This document shows positions 18,097 to 27,484 of a stretch of 64,000 nucleotides of DNA, one piece after another. Source of the stretch: Pseudoalteromonas carrageenovora IAM 12662. Its GTDB lineage: Bacteria; Pseudomonadota; Gammaproteobacteria; Enterobacterales; Alteromonadaceae. The stretch covers positions 606,945-670,944 of the forward strand of contig NZ_LT965928.1 of the NCBI RefSeq assembly GCF_900239935.1. Reading direction: 5' to 3'. The notes beneath the pieces are model-generated. The model did not search any database. It was not told the origin of the DNA and saw only the letters and a list, made by a program, of their open reading frames with translations. The position numbers and the translations under genes are program-made. Within the stretch, counting starts at the first letter, position 1; each line of letters starts with the position of its first letter.

Positions 18097-18141
18097 GTTA
18101 TATATTGTTATAACTTTTACTATGGATATAACAAAAGTTAT
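18097..18141. promoter_or_regulatory. Candidate enhancer site for the sigma-54 activator
   Basis: There are two overlapping inverted repeats. GTTATA-N6-TATAAC spans 18097-18114. ATAACTTTT at 18110-18118 pairs with AAAAGTTAT at 18133-18141. They lie about 170-200 bases upstream of the sigma-54 promoter, the usual distance for an activator binding site. Assignment is by position only. Confidence 0.35.
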
Positions 18142-18225
18142 TAGATGTTTGGCTATATTATTTAAATTTAAGGTGTAAATTAGAATAAATGCATTAAAAA
18201 TCTAACTCGTGGTGTTTTTGTGCTT

Positions 18226-18384
18226 TTATTTACTATTTATATACAAATGACGTTCGTTATAAGAGGGAGCGTTTGGGGTTGAACATTCGCCGCTACCAGT
18301 ACCGTTAGGCAGTAATGGCAGCGCCGCGATTAAATAGCCTTTAGGGTCGAGGTTTTTAAACCTTAAAAGTATACATATTCTGGC
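18226..18384 (-). repeat. Candidate extragenic repeat with hairpin after the mscS-like gene
   Basis: Directly after the stop of the channel gene the same frame stays open for 52 codons, with coding-like composition (LDPKGYLIAALPLLPNGTGS is part of it), to a stop at 18226. There is no start codon of its own. The region is more GC-rich than its surroundings. It contains an imperfect stem formed by GCTACCA (18292-18298) and TGGCAGC (18316-18322). I read it as a dispersed intergenic repeat rather than a gene, but only one copy is in the window. The rest of 17942-18225 is AT-rich and otherwise featureless. Confidence 0.3.
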
Positions 18385-19467
18385 TTAAATAATGTTTTTA
18401 CCTTGCTCTGGATCTCTGGAGTGTTCTGCTTGCTCACGTATTTCATCTGTATCGCTACTTACATCGTCAAGTGTTTCATTTTGTTCTGAGGTTTCACTGT
18501 TATTTTTATGCGCGGGTAGCGGCTGGGTAAGGTTTTTATCAACGTCGTTACTTTGTGAAGCGCCATTTAATAAAATTCTTTCTCGTGCATCATCAGGCAT
18601 GCTGATATTTTGTTTTGTGAACTCATTTACTAGCTCACGCATTAGCTGAGAGGCCACTTTCAATGGGCTATGTTGCTCACTATTAACCCAAAAAAACAGG
18701 TTGAAATTAATAGTAGAAGCCCCTAAGTTTTTAATAAGTACCTGAGCTGGTGGGTCGCTAAGTACAGCACCTTGCTGAGTGATAATTTTAAGTGCGAGAG
18801 TTTGGGCGCTGCGAATATCGTTATCGTAACCAATACCTATTTCGACTTTACCGCGCATTTTTGGGTTAGCCGTCAGGTTTTTAATAATATTTTTGTAAAC
18901 TGTCGCATTAGGGATTTGTATATGGTTTCCATCGTAATCAACAAGCGTTGTAGCTCTTGCCGTTACTTTTTTAACAACCCCTAAACGTCCATCAACTTCA
19001 ATTACGTCGTCTATTTTAAAAGGGCGTTGTACACTTAATAATAAACTCGCTATAAAATTTTCAGCTATATCTCTAAAAGCAAAACCCAATATTAAACCAA
19101 TAAGTCCGGTGCCACTCATTATGGCAACCGCAAACTCAGTTAGCCCTGCAAGTCGTAAAAATAAATACACGCCTAATAATAAAATTAAAATACTTATGCC
19201 GCGCCTAACAACTAAGTGAACTAATTTGCTATCGGTCATGTAATCAATGGGTTTTATGAGTATTTTAGAAAGTGGTGAGGCAATAAAATAACTTATTGCG
19301 AGTAATATGAATCCTAATAAAAGAGTGGGCAATATTTGCGCTGTAGTATGTAGTAATTGCACGCTTTGATCGTAAAAATACTGCCAACTAAATATATTTG
19401 ATTTAGTGACTAATGTATTTGCAGCTTCGTTATTTAGGCTTGTTAGCAGGTTTAACTGACTGAGCAT
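18385..19467 (-). CDS. MscS-family small-conductance mechanosensitive channel
   Basis: A 360-residue inner-membrane channel that opens under hypo-osmotic tension. Hydrophobic spans lie near 40-65 and 90-110. The pore helix region follows (AIMSGTGLIGLILGFAFRDI), then the beta domain (RPFKIDDVIEVDGRLGVV; DYDGNHIQIPNATVY). The C-terminal 60 residues are polar and low in complexity, rich in Asn, Asp and Glu, longer than in E. coli MscS (286). A strong AAGGAAGG binding site precedes the ATG. It is divergent from the YihY gene. Confidence 0.93.
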   Translation of the reverse strand: MLSQLNLLTSLNNEAANTLVTKSNIFSWQYFYDQSVQLLHTTAQILPTLLLGFILLAISYFIASPLSKILIKPIDYMTDSKLVHLVVRRGISILILLLGVYLFLRLAGLTEFAVAIMSGTGLIGLILGFAFRDIAENFIASLLLSVQRPFKIDDVIEVDGRLGVVKKVTARATTLVDYDGNHIQIPNATVYKNIIKNLTANPKMRGKVEIGIGYDNDIRSAQTLALKIITQQGAVLSDPPAQVLIKNLGASTINFNLFFWVNSEQHSPLKVASQLMRELVNEFTKQNISMPDDARERILLNGASQSNDVDKNLTQPLPAHKNNSETSEQNETLDDVSSDTDEIREQAEHSRDPEQGKNII

Positions 19468-19606
19468 GCGTACCTTCCTTGAATATTGATTACTATTAAC
19501 AGAGCAAGTTTAGTACCAAATTAATTATCAAACCATGTATCTGCTGATGTTTAAGTATTGGCAAACATATTGCTGTGTATAGGTTATAAAAATTAAGGAT
19601 TTTAGT

Positions 19607-20560
19607 ATGAATAAATCAACACGTGGGCAGCAAGCAGAGCAACCAGTTCATATTCCAATGCGAGGATGGTGGGATATAACGAAGCGTATTTTTAAGCAAA
19701 TGAGTGAAGATAACTTATCAATAGTGGCCGCTGGTGTGGCGTTTTATGCCTTACTTGCTATTTTTCCGGCTATTGCGGCAACAGTGTCGGTGTATGCTTA
19801 TTTTTCATCGCCCACAGATATTAGTGATCATTTAAGTAAAATTGTTACCTTACTTCCACAAAGTACTAGTGATCTTATTTTATCGCAGGTATCAAGCCTT
19901 GCCCAAACATCTAATGCAAGCCTCAGCTTAAGTGCAATAGGTACTTTAATTCTCACTATTTGGAGTAGCTCAAAGGGCAGTCAGGCGCTTATTACAGCGT
20001 GTAATATTAGTTATAGAGAATACGAGAAGCGATCATTTTTTCAGGCGCAAATAGTGCGTTTTTTATTTTCTGTTGGCGCTATTGTAGTCGCCATTTTTGC
20101 GCTACTTATTATTGGTATTTTACCTATAGTACTTAATTTAGTGGGATTAAAAGAAAGTATAGATTTACTTATTAAGCTTATATCGTGGCCACTACTTGCG
20201 TTTACTTTTAACTTTGCGTTAGTTCTTTTGTACCGTTATGCGCCGCACCGTAAACCCGCTAAATGGCGATGGATCACGCTAGGATCGTCTATTGCTACTA
20301 TATTATGGATATTAGCCTCTATTGGTTTTTCGTTTTACGTATCACGTTTTTCTAGTTATAACGAAACGTATGGATCGCTCGGTGGTGTGGTTATCATGCT
20401 AATGTGGTTGTATATCAGTGCGTACATAATCACTTTAGGTGCTGTAATTAATGCTGCAACAGAGCAACAAACTGGTAAAGACAGTACAATAGGTCCGCCT
20501 AAAAAGCGTGGTAAAAGAGGTGCCTACGTAGCAGATCACCTCGATGTAGAAAACGAGTAA
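19607..20560 (+). CDS. YihY/BrkB-family inner-membrane protein
   Basis: A 317-residue multi-span protein of the UPF0761/YihY (BrkB) family, which is widespread and without an agreed biochemical role. Typical segments are DNLSIVAAGVAFYALLAIFP near 35-54, LILTIWSSSKGSQALITACN, RYAPHRKPAKWRWITLGS, and YGSLGGVVIMLMWLYISAYI near the C-terminus. About six membrane spans are visible. A good AAGGATTT binding site precedes the ATG. The old ribonuclease BN name for this family is not supported. Confidence 0.92.
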   Translation: MNKSTRGQQAEQPVHIPMRGWWDITKRIFKQMSEDNLSIVAAGVAFYALLAIFPAIAATVSVYAYFSSPTDISDHLSKIVTLLPQSTSDLILSQVSSLAQTSNASLSLSAIGTLILTIWSSSKGSQALITACNISYREYEKRSFFQAQIVRFLFSVGAIVVAIFALLIIGILPIVLNLVGLKESIDLLIKLISWPLLAFTFNFALVLLYRYAPHRKPAKWRWITLGSSIATILWILASIGFSFYVSRFSSYNETYGSLGGVVIMLMWLYISAYIITLGAVINAATEQQTGKDSTIGPPKKRGKRGAYVADHLDVENE

Positions 20561-20605
20561 CGGCTTAATAAAACTAGTTAATTAACCAAAGCTTAGGTTA
20601 ATAGT

Positions 20606-21484
20606 TTAGGTGGTAAGTGCAATGATCTGTTCTTTAAACTCTTGCGCTGCTGGCCCGAGTCTATCTGTATCGTTGCACATTAAATATAGGTTTAAAGCGC
20701 GGGTCGTACCTTGCTCTAAGTTAAGTGCTATTAAGGTCTGGTTTTCGATTAAAGCGCTTATTTTAGATTTTGGCAGCCACGCATAGCCTAAATTTTGGCT
20801 TACCATATCAATAGAGTTTTGTAAGTGACTCACAGTCCATCGCATATCTGCACCTAGCCAGCCTTCGTTATGGCTGGTTTGTGTTGCAGAGTCGCGCACT
20901 ACTATTTGCCGGTGGAGTTTTAAATCGCGAAAATTGAGCTGCTCTATTTGCTGATGCAATGGATGATCTTTATGGGCAACAGCAATAAACTCCACATCAC
21001 ACAGCATACTACAGCTAATGCCATATATAGGAATCGACGAAATAGCTAAATCAACAATACCGTTGCTTAAAAGCTCATTAGCCCCCGTTAATACACTTTG
21101 TACTAGCTCTATTTTTAAAAGAGGATAAAGCTCGCTGATTTTAACCAATGCTTGGTATAAAGTGGAATTAGGGAATACTTCGTCAACCGCTATTTTTAAT
21201 GTGCTTTCTACGCCTTCGCTTAACGTGCTGGCAACCGACTCTATTTTACCGGCTTCTTCTATTAAAAATTCTGCACGGCGTAAAATAAGTTTACCGCTGT
21301 CGGTTAAAAATGCTTTTCGGCCTTTCACTTCAAGTAGCTTTATTTGCAGTGCAGCCTCTAGCTTTTGTACTGCATGATGCACCGTCGATTGGCTTTTATG
21401 CACGGCTGCACTTGCTCCTGCAAATCCACCGTGTTCAACAACGGCTTTAAACATTCTCCATTGTTCTAGTGTTGCTTTTGCCAT
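20606..21484 (-). CDS. LysR-family transcriptional regulator
   Basis: A 292-residue regulator. The N-terminal winged helix-turn-helix (EQWRMFKAVVEHGGFAGASA, then VHKSQSTVHHAVQKLEAALQ) is followed by a substrate-binding domain from about residue 90. I chose the ATG at 21484, with AGGA seven bases upstream; an in-frame TTG two codons earlier is less likely. It is convergent with the YihY gene, and the next gene upstream on the same strand is a GGDEF-EAL protein. The effector and targets cannot be told from sequence. Confidence 0.93.
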   Translation of the reverse strand: MAKATLEQWRMFKAVVEHGGFAGASAAVHKSQSTVHHAVQKLEAALQIKLLEVKGRKAFLTDSGKLILRRAEFLIEEAGKIESVASTLSEGVESTLKIAVDEVFPNSTLYQALVKISELYPLLKIELVQSVLTGANELLSNGIVDLAISSIPIYGISCSMLCDVEFIAVAHKDHPLHQQIEQLNFRDLKLHRQIVVRDSATQTSHNEGWLGADMRWTVSHLQNSIDMVSQNLGYAWLPKSKISALIENQTLIALNLEQGTTRALNLYLMCNDTDRLGPAAQEFKEQIIALTT

Positions 21485-21557
21485 ATTCAAATCCTGTTAC
21501 TACTTTTATCGATTGAATAACTTGACCGCACACCGCACATATTTATTGCGTAATAGC

Positions 21558-24500
21558 TCATTTATTATTAGAAATAACAACTTTATTGCTGCTCAGCAGT
21601 GTCATAAACTCTTTTTTAGGCATAGGTTTAGCAAATAAATAACCTTGTCCATAGTCACAACCCGCTTTTAATAAAAGCTCCATTTGTAGAGGTGTTTCAA
21701 TTCCTTCTGCAATTACTTTAAGGCCAAGCTGATGCGCCATTACGATAATTGCTTCGCATAAAGCCAGCTCTTGGCTATCTGCTTTAATGTTATCTACAAA
21801 ACGTTTATCTATTTTTAGGTAATCCGTATCCATTTCTTGAAGGTATGCAAGCGATGAATAGCCTGTGCCGAAGTCATCAAGAGCGAGTTCCATACCCGAT
21901 TGAACCAACCTTTTTAAACGACTCTGTGTAAGCGCTTCAGGGTTGACCATTAAGCCTTCTGTAATTTCTGCAACAATAGACGATGCGGGTAGTTGTGCAG
22001 CAGCTAACATATCGCACCAATCATCTATTCCACTATCGGCAGTAGATAGTTGTACTGGAGATACGTTAACGCTAATTTGAAATTGCTGACCGCTTGCTGC
22101 TTTTATCTCTGTTAGTGTTTGTATAGCCTGAGCAAATACAAATTGGCCTAATACATTTATTTGCCTTGTTTCTTCAGCTAATGGAATAAAAGAATCAGGA
22201 GATACCAAACCATTTACAGGATGATGCCAGCGTATTAATCCTTCGGCTTTGTGTATATGTAAATCATTTAGGGCAACGATAGGCTGATAAAATAACTCAA
22301 ACTGATGAAGGTCTATTGCGCTTCGTAAATCTTTTAATAATTGCATACGGGCTTGTGCACGAATACGCATATCGGCAGAGAAAAATTCAAACCCATTACG
22401 GCCATTGCTTTTAGCTTTATACATAGCTTGGTCAGCGGCTTTTAAAAGCTGTTCGGTGCTTTGCCCGTCACTAGGGGCACACGCTATTCCCATGCTTGCA
22501 CTTATAAATATTTCTTCGTTTTCAAGCATAAGGCCTGATGAAAGGCTTTGTAATATATTGCTCGCTATTTGGTTTATATGGCGAGTGCTTTTTATATGAT
22601 TAAAAACAATTACAAATTCATCACCACCAATGCGAGCTACAAACTCGGCATTTTTGGCTGAGTGCACAATACGTTGAGAAACCAATTTAAGCAGGTTATC
22701 ACCATAGTGATGGCCTAGCGTGTCGTTAATATCTTTAAAGCGATCTATATCTAGCAGCATAACAACGAGGTTATTATCTTCATTTTGAATAGCGTTAAAG
22801 CGCTGGTTTAAACGCTCTTTTAGCTCTAATCGATTAGGCAGGTCGGTTAGATGATCAAAATGAGTTCGTCGCCAAATAGTTTCATCTGCTTGTTTCTTAT
22901 CTGTTAGATCAGTAAAAATAGCAACGCGACGAGTGGGTATTTTTTTATCGTCGTAAACGGTATCTATTTTTAGCCACTCAGTATAAATATCGCCGTTCTT
23001 TTTACGGTTTATTATTTCGCCTTGCCAACGACCTGTACTTCTAAGCTCTGCCCACATTAGTTGATAAAACTCTTTTGGGTGCTTACCCGATGATAAAATA
23101 TGGCTAGTTTTGCCTATTACTTCTTCTTTACTGTATTGAGTGGTTTTACAAAATGCAGGGTTAACATCATAAATAATGCCGTTAGGGTCGGTGATAGCCA
23201 TGCCTTCGCTACTATTGCTATACACAAGAGAGGCTAAATGAAGTGCTTTTTCGTTAATTCTTTTTTGACTAATATCCCTTAAAACGACTATAAACTCATT
23301 ATTATTTTCAAGAGCATTTATACGAGCTTCAAAAAAGTGCTCGGTGGTACTCACCCTTAATTTAAACTCAATTGCTTGTGAGCTATCTGCATTATCTAAG
23401 TGTGATAACAACAATTGCGCATTTTCTTTTGGTAATACATTAACCAAATTTAACGCCGTTTCAGAATTTACCGTAAGCAGTGAGCTAATGTGCCCTCCAA
23501 TATAAAGAACATCTCCAAATGCATTTATACGCATATAGGTATCGGGTAGAGCGTTTAATAAACTCATTAATTCGTTGTGTTTATTTTCTAATTTAGCTTC
23601 TGCTGAGAGGCGAGTTTGGGCCATTACTTCAAAACGATTATAAAGAGCGCGCAGTTCAGGGCTATTTGGCTTTTTGATGTATTTTGGCATTGTGCCATTT
23701 GCTAGTTCATCGGTTGCATTTGATAAATTGTCAATGGGGTTAAATATACTGGCTTTAATAAGGCGCCTAGCAAGTAGTACAAGCAATGCAATCGCTGCTA
23801 AAAAAACAAATATGGTTTTTAAAAAGCTAGCATTAACTTCGTTTATAAAATCTTCTACAGATACCGCTATATATATATCTAAATTATTATTATGCGCGTC
23901 TTTATAAATAACAGAGCGATGAAAAACTTGGTTTTCTCCATCAGTATTTTTAAACACAGTAAAAGAGCTCTTATCATGGAGTAAGTCTGTGTCTGTTATT
24001 TTTTTACCTAATTTGTTAGGGCGGCTTGGATAATTAGCAAGGATTAACCCATTAGGGTCGGCAATAACGGCTTTAGCGTTATCAGGTAACTCAGCTTCAT
24101 TTAATGCAATATTCCACCAGTTCAATGCAATTACAGTAACTAAAGTCCCTTTCAATTTATTATTAGTATCAATTATCGGATATGCAAAGTTAACACTTTG
24201 AGCTTGAATACTTCTATCGTATTGAAAATACCCAACAGAAAAGTCTCTATTACTAATCGTATTTTGAAAGTAAGCCCTATCACTAATATTAATGTTATTA
24301 CTGCGGCCATTTGTTACACATTGCAGCTCACCATCGGCGTTAACAATGCCTATATTTGCAATATTGCTGTAAAGGGCTTTTATTTCGAAAAAGTAATCGG
24401 GGCAGGTTGTTGGTAACTTTTCGGTAGTTGCGGCTTTGTTTGCTAAAAATACAGTTAGACGTTTAACATCGTCTACCATATTTTTTTGATGCAGGGTTAA

Positions 24501-24650
24501 TTGCTTAGCTATGCTAACTATTCTTTCTTCACTTTTTTCAATGGCAGCATCACGCTCAAACCAAAGCGTAAACACAGTGACAGCTGCCCCGGGGATGCTT
24601 AGTAAGATTAGTAACCTGTAAAGCTGGCTTTTAAGCGATGAAGTAAAAAT
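21558..24650 (-). CDS. Cache-PAS-PAS-GGDEF-EAL cyclic-di-GMP enzyme with apparent ATT start
   Basis: A large inner-membrane signalling protein. A periplasmic double-Cache sensor is followed by a membrane span, a HAMP-like linker and two PAS domains. The GGDEF domain has an intact RIGGDEFVIVF motif. The EAL domain is intact: AEGLIRW, ISVNVSPVQL, EITEGL, DDFGTGYSS, KIDKRFV, AEGIET. Both synthesis and breakdown of cyclic-di-GMP are therefore possible; EAL phosphodiesterase activity looks fully competent. The first ordinary start is GTG at 24575, but that removes the first membrane span. The frame stays open 25 codons further (SQLYRLLILLSIPGAAVTVF) to ATT at 24648-24650, which has AAGGAAAA ideally placed. 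Length is then 1030 residues. The start is the uncertain part. Confidence 0.85.
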   Translation of the reverse strand: MFTSSLKSQLYRLLILLSIPGAAVTVFTLWFERDAAIEKSEERIVSIAKQLTLHQKNMVDDVKRLTVFLANKAATTEKLPTTCPDYFFEIKALYSNIANIGIVNADGELQCVTNGRSNNINISDRAYFQNTISNRDFSVGYFQYDRSIQAQSVNFAYPIIDTNNKLKGTLVTVIALNWWNIALNEAELPDNAKAVIADPNGLILANYPSRPNKLGKKITDTDLLHDKSSFTVFKNTDGENQVFHRSVIYKDAHNNNLDIYIAVSVEDFINEVNASFLKTIFVFLAAIALLVLLARRLIKASIFNPIDNLSNATDELANGTMPKYIKKPNSPELRALYNRFEVMAQTRLSAEAKLENKHNELMSLLNALPDTYMRINAFGDVLYIGGHISSLLTVNSETALNLVNVLPKENAQLLLSHLDNADSSQAIEFKLRVSTTEHFFEARINALENNNEFIVVLRDISQKRINEKALHLASLVYSNSSEGMAITDPNGIIYDVNPAFCKTTQYSKEEVIGKTSHILSSGKHPKEFYQLMWAELRSTGRWQGEIINRKKNGDIYTEWLKIDTVYDDKKIPTRRVAIFTDLTDKKQADETIWRRTHFDHLTDLPNRLELKERLNQRFNAIQNEDNNLVVMLLDIDRFKDINDTLGHHYGDNLLKLVSQRIVHSAKNAEFVARIGGDEFVIVFNHIKSTRHINQIASNILQSLSSGLMLENEEIFISASMGIACAPSDGQSTEQLLKAADQAMYKAKSNGRNGFEFFSADMRIRAQARMQLLKDLRSAIDLHQFELFYQPIVALNDLHIHKAEGLIRWHHPVNGLVSPDSFIPLAEETRQINVLGQFVFAQAIQTLTEIKAASGQQFQISVNVSPVQLSTADSGIDDWCDMLAAAQLPASSIVAEITEGLMVNPEALTQSRLKRLVQSGMELALDDFGTGYSSLAYLQEMDTDYLKIDKRFVDNIKADSQELALCEAIIVMAHQLGLKVIAEGIETPLQMELLLKAGCDYGQGYLFAKPMPKKEFMTLLSSNKVVISNNK

Positions 24651-24936
24651 AGGTTTTCCTTAAACTCAATTTCCTAAAAAATGATTGTAGACACAAAAGC
24701 TAAAAATAACCATACAAAATATAGGGTTGTATTAAATAATCGTTAAAATATAAGTGCTTAATAACTAAGTAGGTATTTTTAAAGCGGGTAATTATTTGTA
24801 CCGAATATATATATCAGCAAGTTACTTGGTTTTAATTCTAAAAAATAGAATGTTTTACACTATTTAAAGACATAGTTGTTTTGTTTATTGAATGCTTTAA
24901 TAAACCCATCCTAATAGTGTTTATCGTGGACTTAAA

Positions 24937-25779
24937 ATGAAAATATCTAAAGTATTGACCGCTTACGCAACTCAAGATGGAGACGGTGTAAATATTCGTC
25001 GAATACCAGGATTTGATGGCAAATATTTAGATCCTTTTTTAATGATTGATGAACTTAAATCTGATGATAAAAGCGATTACATGGGCGGGTTTCCAGCGCA
25101 CCCGCATAGAGGTATTGAAACATTCACCTATATTTTAAAAGGTGGGTTTGTACACCAAGATCAAATGGGAAATAAAGAAGCCATAAGAGCCGGTGATGTT
25201 CAATGGATGAGTACAGGTAAAGGTGTAATGCACAGTGAAATGCCTTTAGCCGATGAGATTGATGGTTTGCATGGATTTCAAATATGGATCAACATGCCAA
25301 GCGATGAAAAAATGCGTGAACCCCGCTATCAAGACACCACTAAAAACCCTGTGCCAAGCTTTACAAATGATCAAGGTGTTACGCTAAAAGCGCTTGCAGG
25401 AAATTGGCAATTTGCAGATCAATTATTAAAGGCTGGTTTACAAAGCTTAGCGGCCAGTGCTGCGTTAGCTGATGTACATATACCCACTGAAAAAAGTATT
25501 CAGTTAGCGCCATTAGCACAACAAAAAGTGATGATCTATGTGCACAGTGGTTCAATAAGCACGAGTGATGGGCAAAGTTTTACTACAGGAAAGCTGATTA
25601 CTTTAGAGCCCAATAGCGATATAAGCCTAAAATCAAAAGAGGGCGCTGGTGTATTAATACTTGCTGGGCAGCCATTAAATCAGCCAATAGCGCATATGGG
25701 GCCGTTTGTAATGAGCACGCAAGATGAAATTAAACAAGCTGTTAGTGATTTTCAAAATGGCGAATTTGGCAAAATTTAA
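24937..25779 (+). CDS. Pirin-family bicupin protein
   Basis: A 280-residue cupin protein of the pirin/YhhW type; some members have quercetinase activity. The N-terminal cupin carries the metal ligands in FPAHPHRGIETFTYILKGG (two His) and later MSTGKGVMHSEMP (His and Glu). The PGFDGKYLDPFLMIDEL start is typical. The physiological substrate is unknown. It is followed after only 10 bases by a glutathionyl-hydroquinone reductase, so the pair may act together on quinones or related aromatics, which is inference. Confidence 0.93.
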   Translation: MKISKVLTAYATQDGDGVNIRRIPGFDGKYLDPFLMIDELKSDDKSDYMGGFPAHPHRGIETFTYILKGGFVHQDQMGNKEAIRAGDVQWMSTGKGVMHSEMPLADEIDGLHGFQIWINMPSDEKMREPRYQDTTKNPVPSFTNDQGVTLKALAGNWQFADQLLKAGLQSLAASAALADVHIPTEKSIQLAPLAQQKVMIYVHSGSISTSDGQSFTTGKLITLEPNSDISLKSKEGAGVLILAGQPLNQPIAHMGPFVMSTQDEIKQAVSDFQNGEFGKI

Positions 25780-25789
25780 GGAGAAACCT

Positions 25790-26770
25790 ATGGGTTTATT
25801 AGTAGATGGCCAGTGGCAAGATAAGTGGTACGACACCGATTCAAGTAACGGAAAGTTTAAACGTGAAGATGCACAACTTCGTAACTGGGTAACGAGCGAT
25901 GGTAATGCAGGCGCAACAGGTGAAGGCGGCTTTAAAGCACAGTCAAATCGTTACCATTTATATGTATCACTCGCATGTCCATGGGCTCACAGAGCGCTAA
26001 TTTTTAGAGTACTAAAACAGCTTGAAGATATTATTTCTGTATCGGTTGTTAGTCCCGATATGTTAAATAATGGTTGGAGTTTTGATAAAAACAATCACAG
26101 CACAGGTGATGATTTATTTGACAGTGAATACTTACATCAAATTTATACAAAAAATAATTCCAGCTATACAGGGCGGGTAACAGTTCCGGTTCTTTGGGAT
26201 AAACAGCAAAATAAAATAGTGAGTAACGAGTCGGCTGATATTATCCGTATGTTCAATAGCGCCTTTAATGAGATTACAGGTAATTTTGATGATTATTATC
26301 CAAAAGAGCTACGTAATTCAATAGATGAAATAAATGCACTCGTATATCCAAATATAAATAATGGCGTGTATAAAACGGGGTTTGCAACAACTCAAGCAGC
26401 CTATGAAGAATCATTTGATGCGCTATTTATTGCGCTGGATAAAGTTGAGGAGATTTTAAGTACTAATCGTTATTTAACGGGTCGTAAATTGACCGAAGCA
26501 GATTGGCGTTTATTTACCACTTTAATACGTTTTGACAGTGTTTATGTAGGGCACTTTAAATGTAACTTGCGCACAATTGAAAGTTATCCCTTAATACGAG
26601 AGTACCTGCGAGAGCTTTATCAATTTGAAGGCATCGATAAAACAACTGATTTTTATCATATTAAACGCCACTACTATTTTAGCCACGCTATGATAAACCC
26701 AACGCAAGTAGTGCCCAAAGGGCCACAAATTAACTATAAAAGGGCCCATAACAGGGAAGGGTTCAAATAA
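25790..26770 (+). CDS. yqjG: Glutathionyl-hydroquinone reductase (YqjG/ECM4 family)
   Basis: Xi-class glutathione transferase that reduces S-glutathionyl-hydroquinones. It has 326 residues. The catalytic Cys lies in SLACPWAHRALIFR. Other marks are NESADIIRMFN, RYLTGRKLTEADWRLFTTLI, and the C-terminal HYYFSHAMINPTQVVPKGP typical of the family. The ATG at 25790 is chosen because AAGGAGAAACCT precedes it; in-frame codons further upstream lie inside the pirin gene. It is convergent with a yqjK-like gene five bases beyond the stop. Confidence 0.94.
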   Translation: MGLLVDGQWQDKWYDTDSSNGKFKREDAQLRNWVTSDGNAGATGEGGFKAQSNRYHLYVSLACPWAHRALIFRVLKQLEDIISVSVVSPDMLNNGWSFDKNNHSTGDDLFDSEYLHQIYTKNNSSYTGRVTVPVLWDKQQNKIVSNESADIIRMFNSAFNEITGNFDDYYPKELRNSIDEINALVYPNINNGVYKTGFATTQAAYEESFDALFIALDKVEEILSTNRYLTGRKLTEADWRLFTTLIRFDSVYVGHFKCNLRTIESYPLIREYLRELYQFEGIDKTTDFYHIKRHYYFSHAMINPTQVVPKGPQINYKRAHNREGFK

Positions 26771-26775
26771 TTACT

Positions 26776-27018
26776 TTATGCTAATAGCTTTGCAAGCCAA
26801 CCATATTTCCTTACGAAACTTGTATCGCTCTTGCCTGCTTGTACGGTAACTCCCGCCATAAAGGCTGATGTTAGTCCTACCTTAGTGGCGGCAAACCGTT
26901 TAATACGATACTTGAAGGCTGCGAGATGCTGACGTTTTAGTTCATCGCGCATATCCATCTGCTTTGAAAGAGCATCAACATTATCATTGGGTGCTTTAAT
27001 TAAGTAGTTAACTAGCAT
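26776..27018 (-). CDS. Small protein in the position of YqjK
   Basis: An 80-residue basic protein with a mildly hydrophobic middle (KVGLTSAFMAGVTVQAG). I see no firm family match. It follows yqjE-like and yqjD-like genes in the same direction, the position held by yqjK in E. coli, and has similar size and basic character. The ATG at 27018 has AAGGAAATT upstream. The YqjK-like label rests on context. Confidence 0.7.
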   Translation of the reverse strand: MLVNYLIKAPNDNVDALSKQMDMRDELKRQHLAAFKYRIKRFAATKVGLTSAFMAGVTVQAGKSDTSFVRKYGWLAKLLA

Positions 27019-27028
27019 TGTAATTTCC

Positions 27029-27478
27029 TTATAAGTTAAACAGTTGCTTTAAGCTTTTAATTGTTTTGCTAAAGCCAATTTTATTACTTAAATATACTGT
27101 GTTTTTCCAAAGCCAGACTAGGCAAATAACCTGCGCCAAGGCAGCTGTTGCAATACTTAACCACACTGAGCCAAACAAGTCGTACATACCATAGCCAAGT
27201 GCCCCTAACAAACCAGCCCATAACAAAATCAAACCGCTGGCAAAACAGCCTAGAAATATAGTGATCAAAGCCATTGATCTAAGCGATAATCTCCACTCAG
27301 CTTTTGCAAGTTGGTGGGTGATCTTTCCTTGAGTGTGATAATCCTCCTTGAGTTGCTTAGAGTATTCAATGATTTTTGCTATATGATCCTGCCAATCGTC
27401 CTTTTGGCTTTGCTCGTCAGTGGTTTGGTTTTGAGCAGCCTCATCCTTGCGGGCTGCTGCTGTTTGTGAGCTGATCAT
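27029..27478 (-). CDS. YqjE-like membrane protein (holin superfamily III fold)
   Basis: A 149-residue protein. A polar N-terminal region of about 70 residues leads to two hydrophobic spans (LITIFLGCFASGLILLWAGL and VWLSIATAALAQVICLVWLW) and a short basic tail, the layout of the YqjE/phage-holin-3 family. The ATG at 27478 follows the yqjD stop after six bases. The binding site is weak, suggesting coupled translation. In E. coli the yqjD-yqjE-yqjK genes are expressed in stationary phase and their products sit in the membrane. Confidence 0.8.
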   Translation of the reverse strand: MISSQTAAARKDEAAQNQTTDEQSQKDDWQDHIAKIIEYSKQLKEDYHTQGKITHQLAKAEWRLSLRSMALITIFLGCFASGLILLWAGLLGALGYGMYDLFGSVWLSIATAALAQVICLVWLWKNTVYLSNKIGFSKTIKSLKQLFNL

Positions 27479-27484
27479 TGTCAA

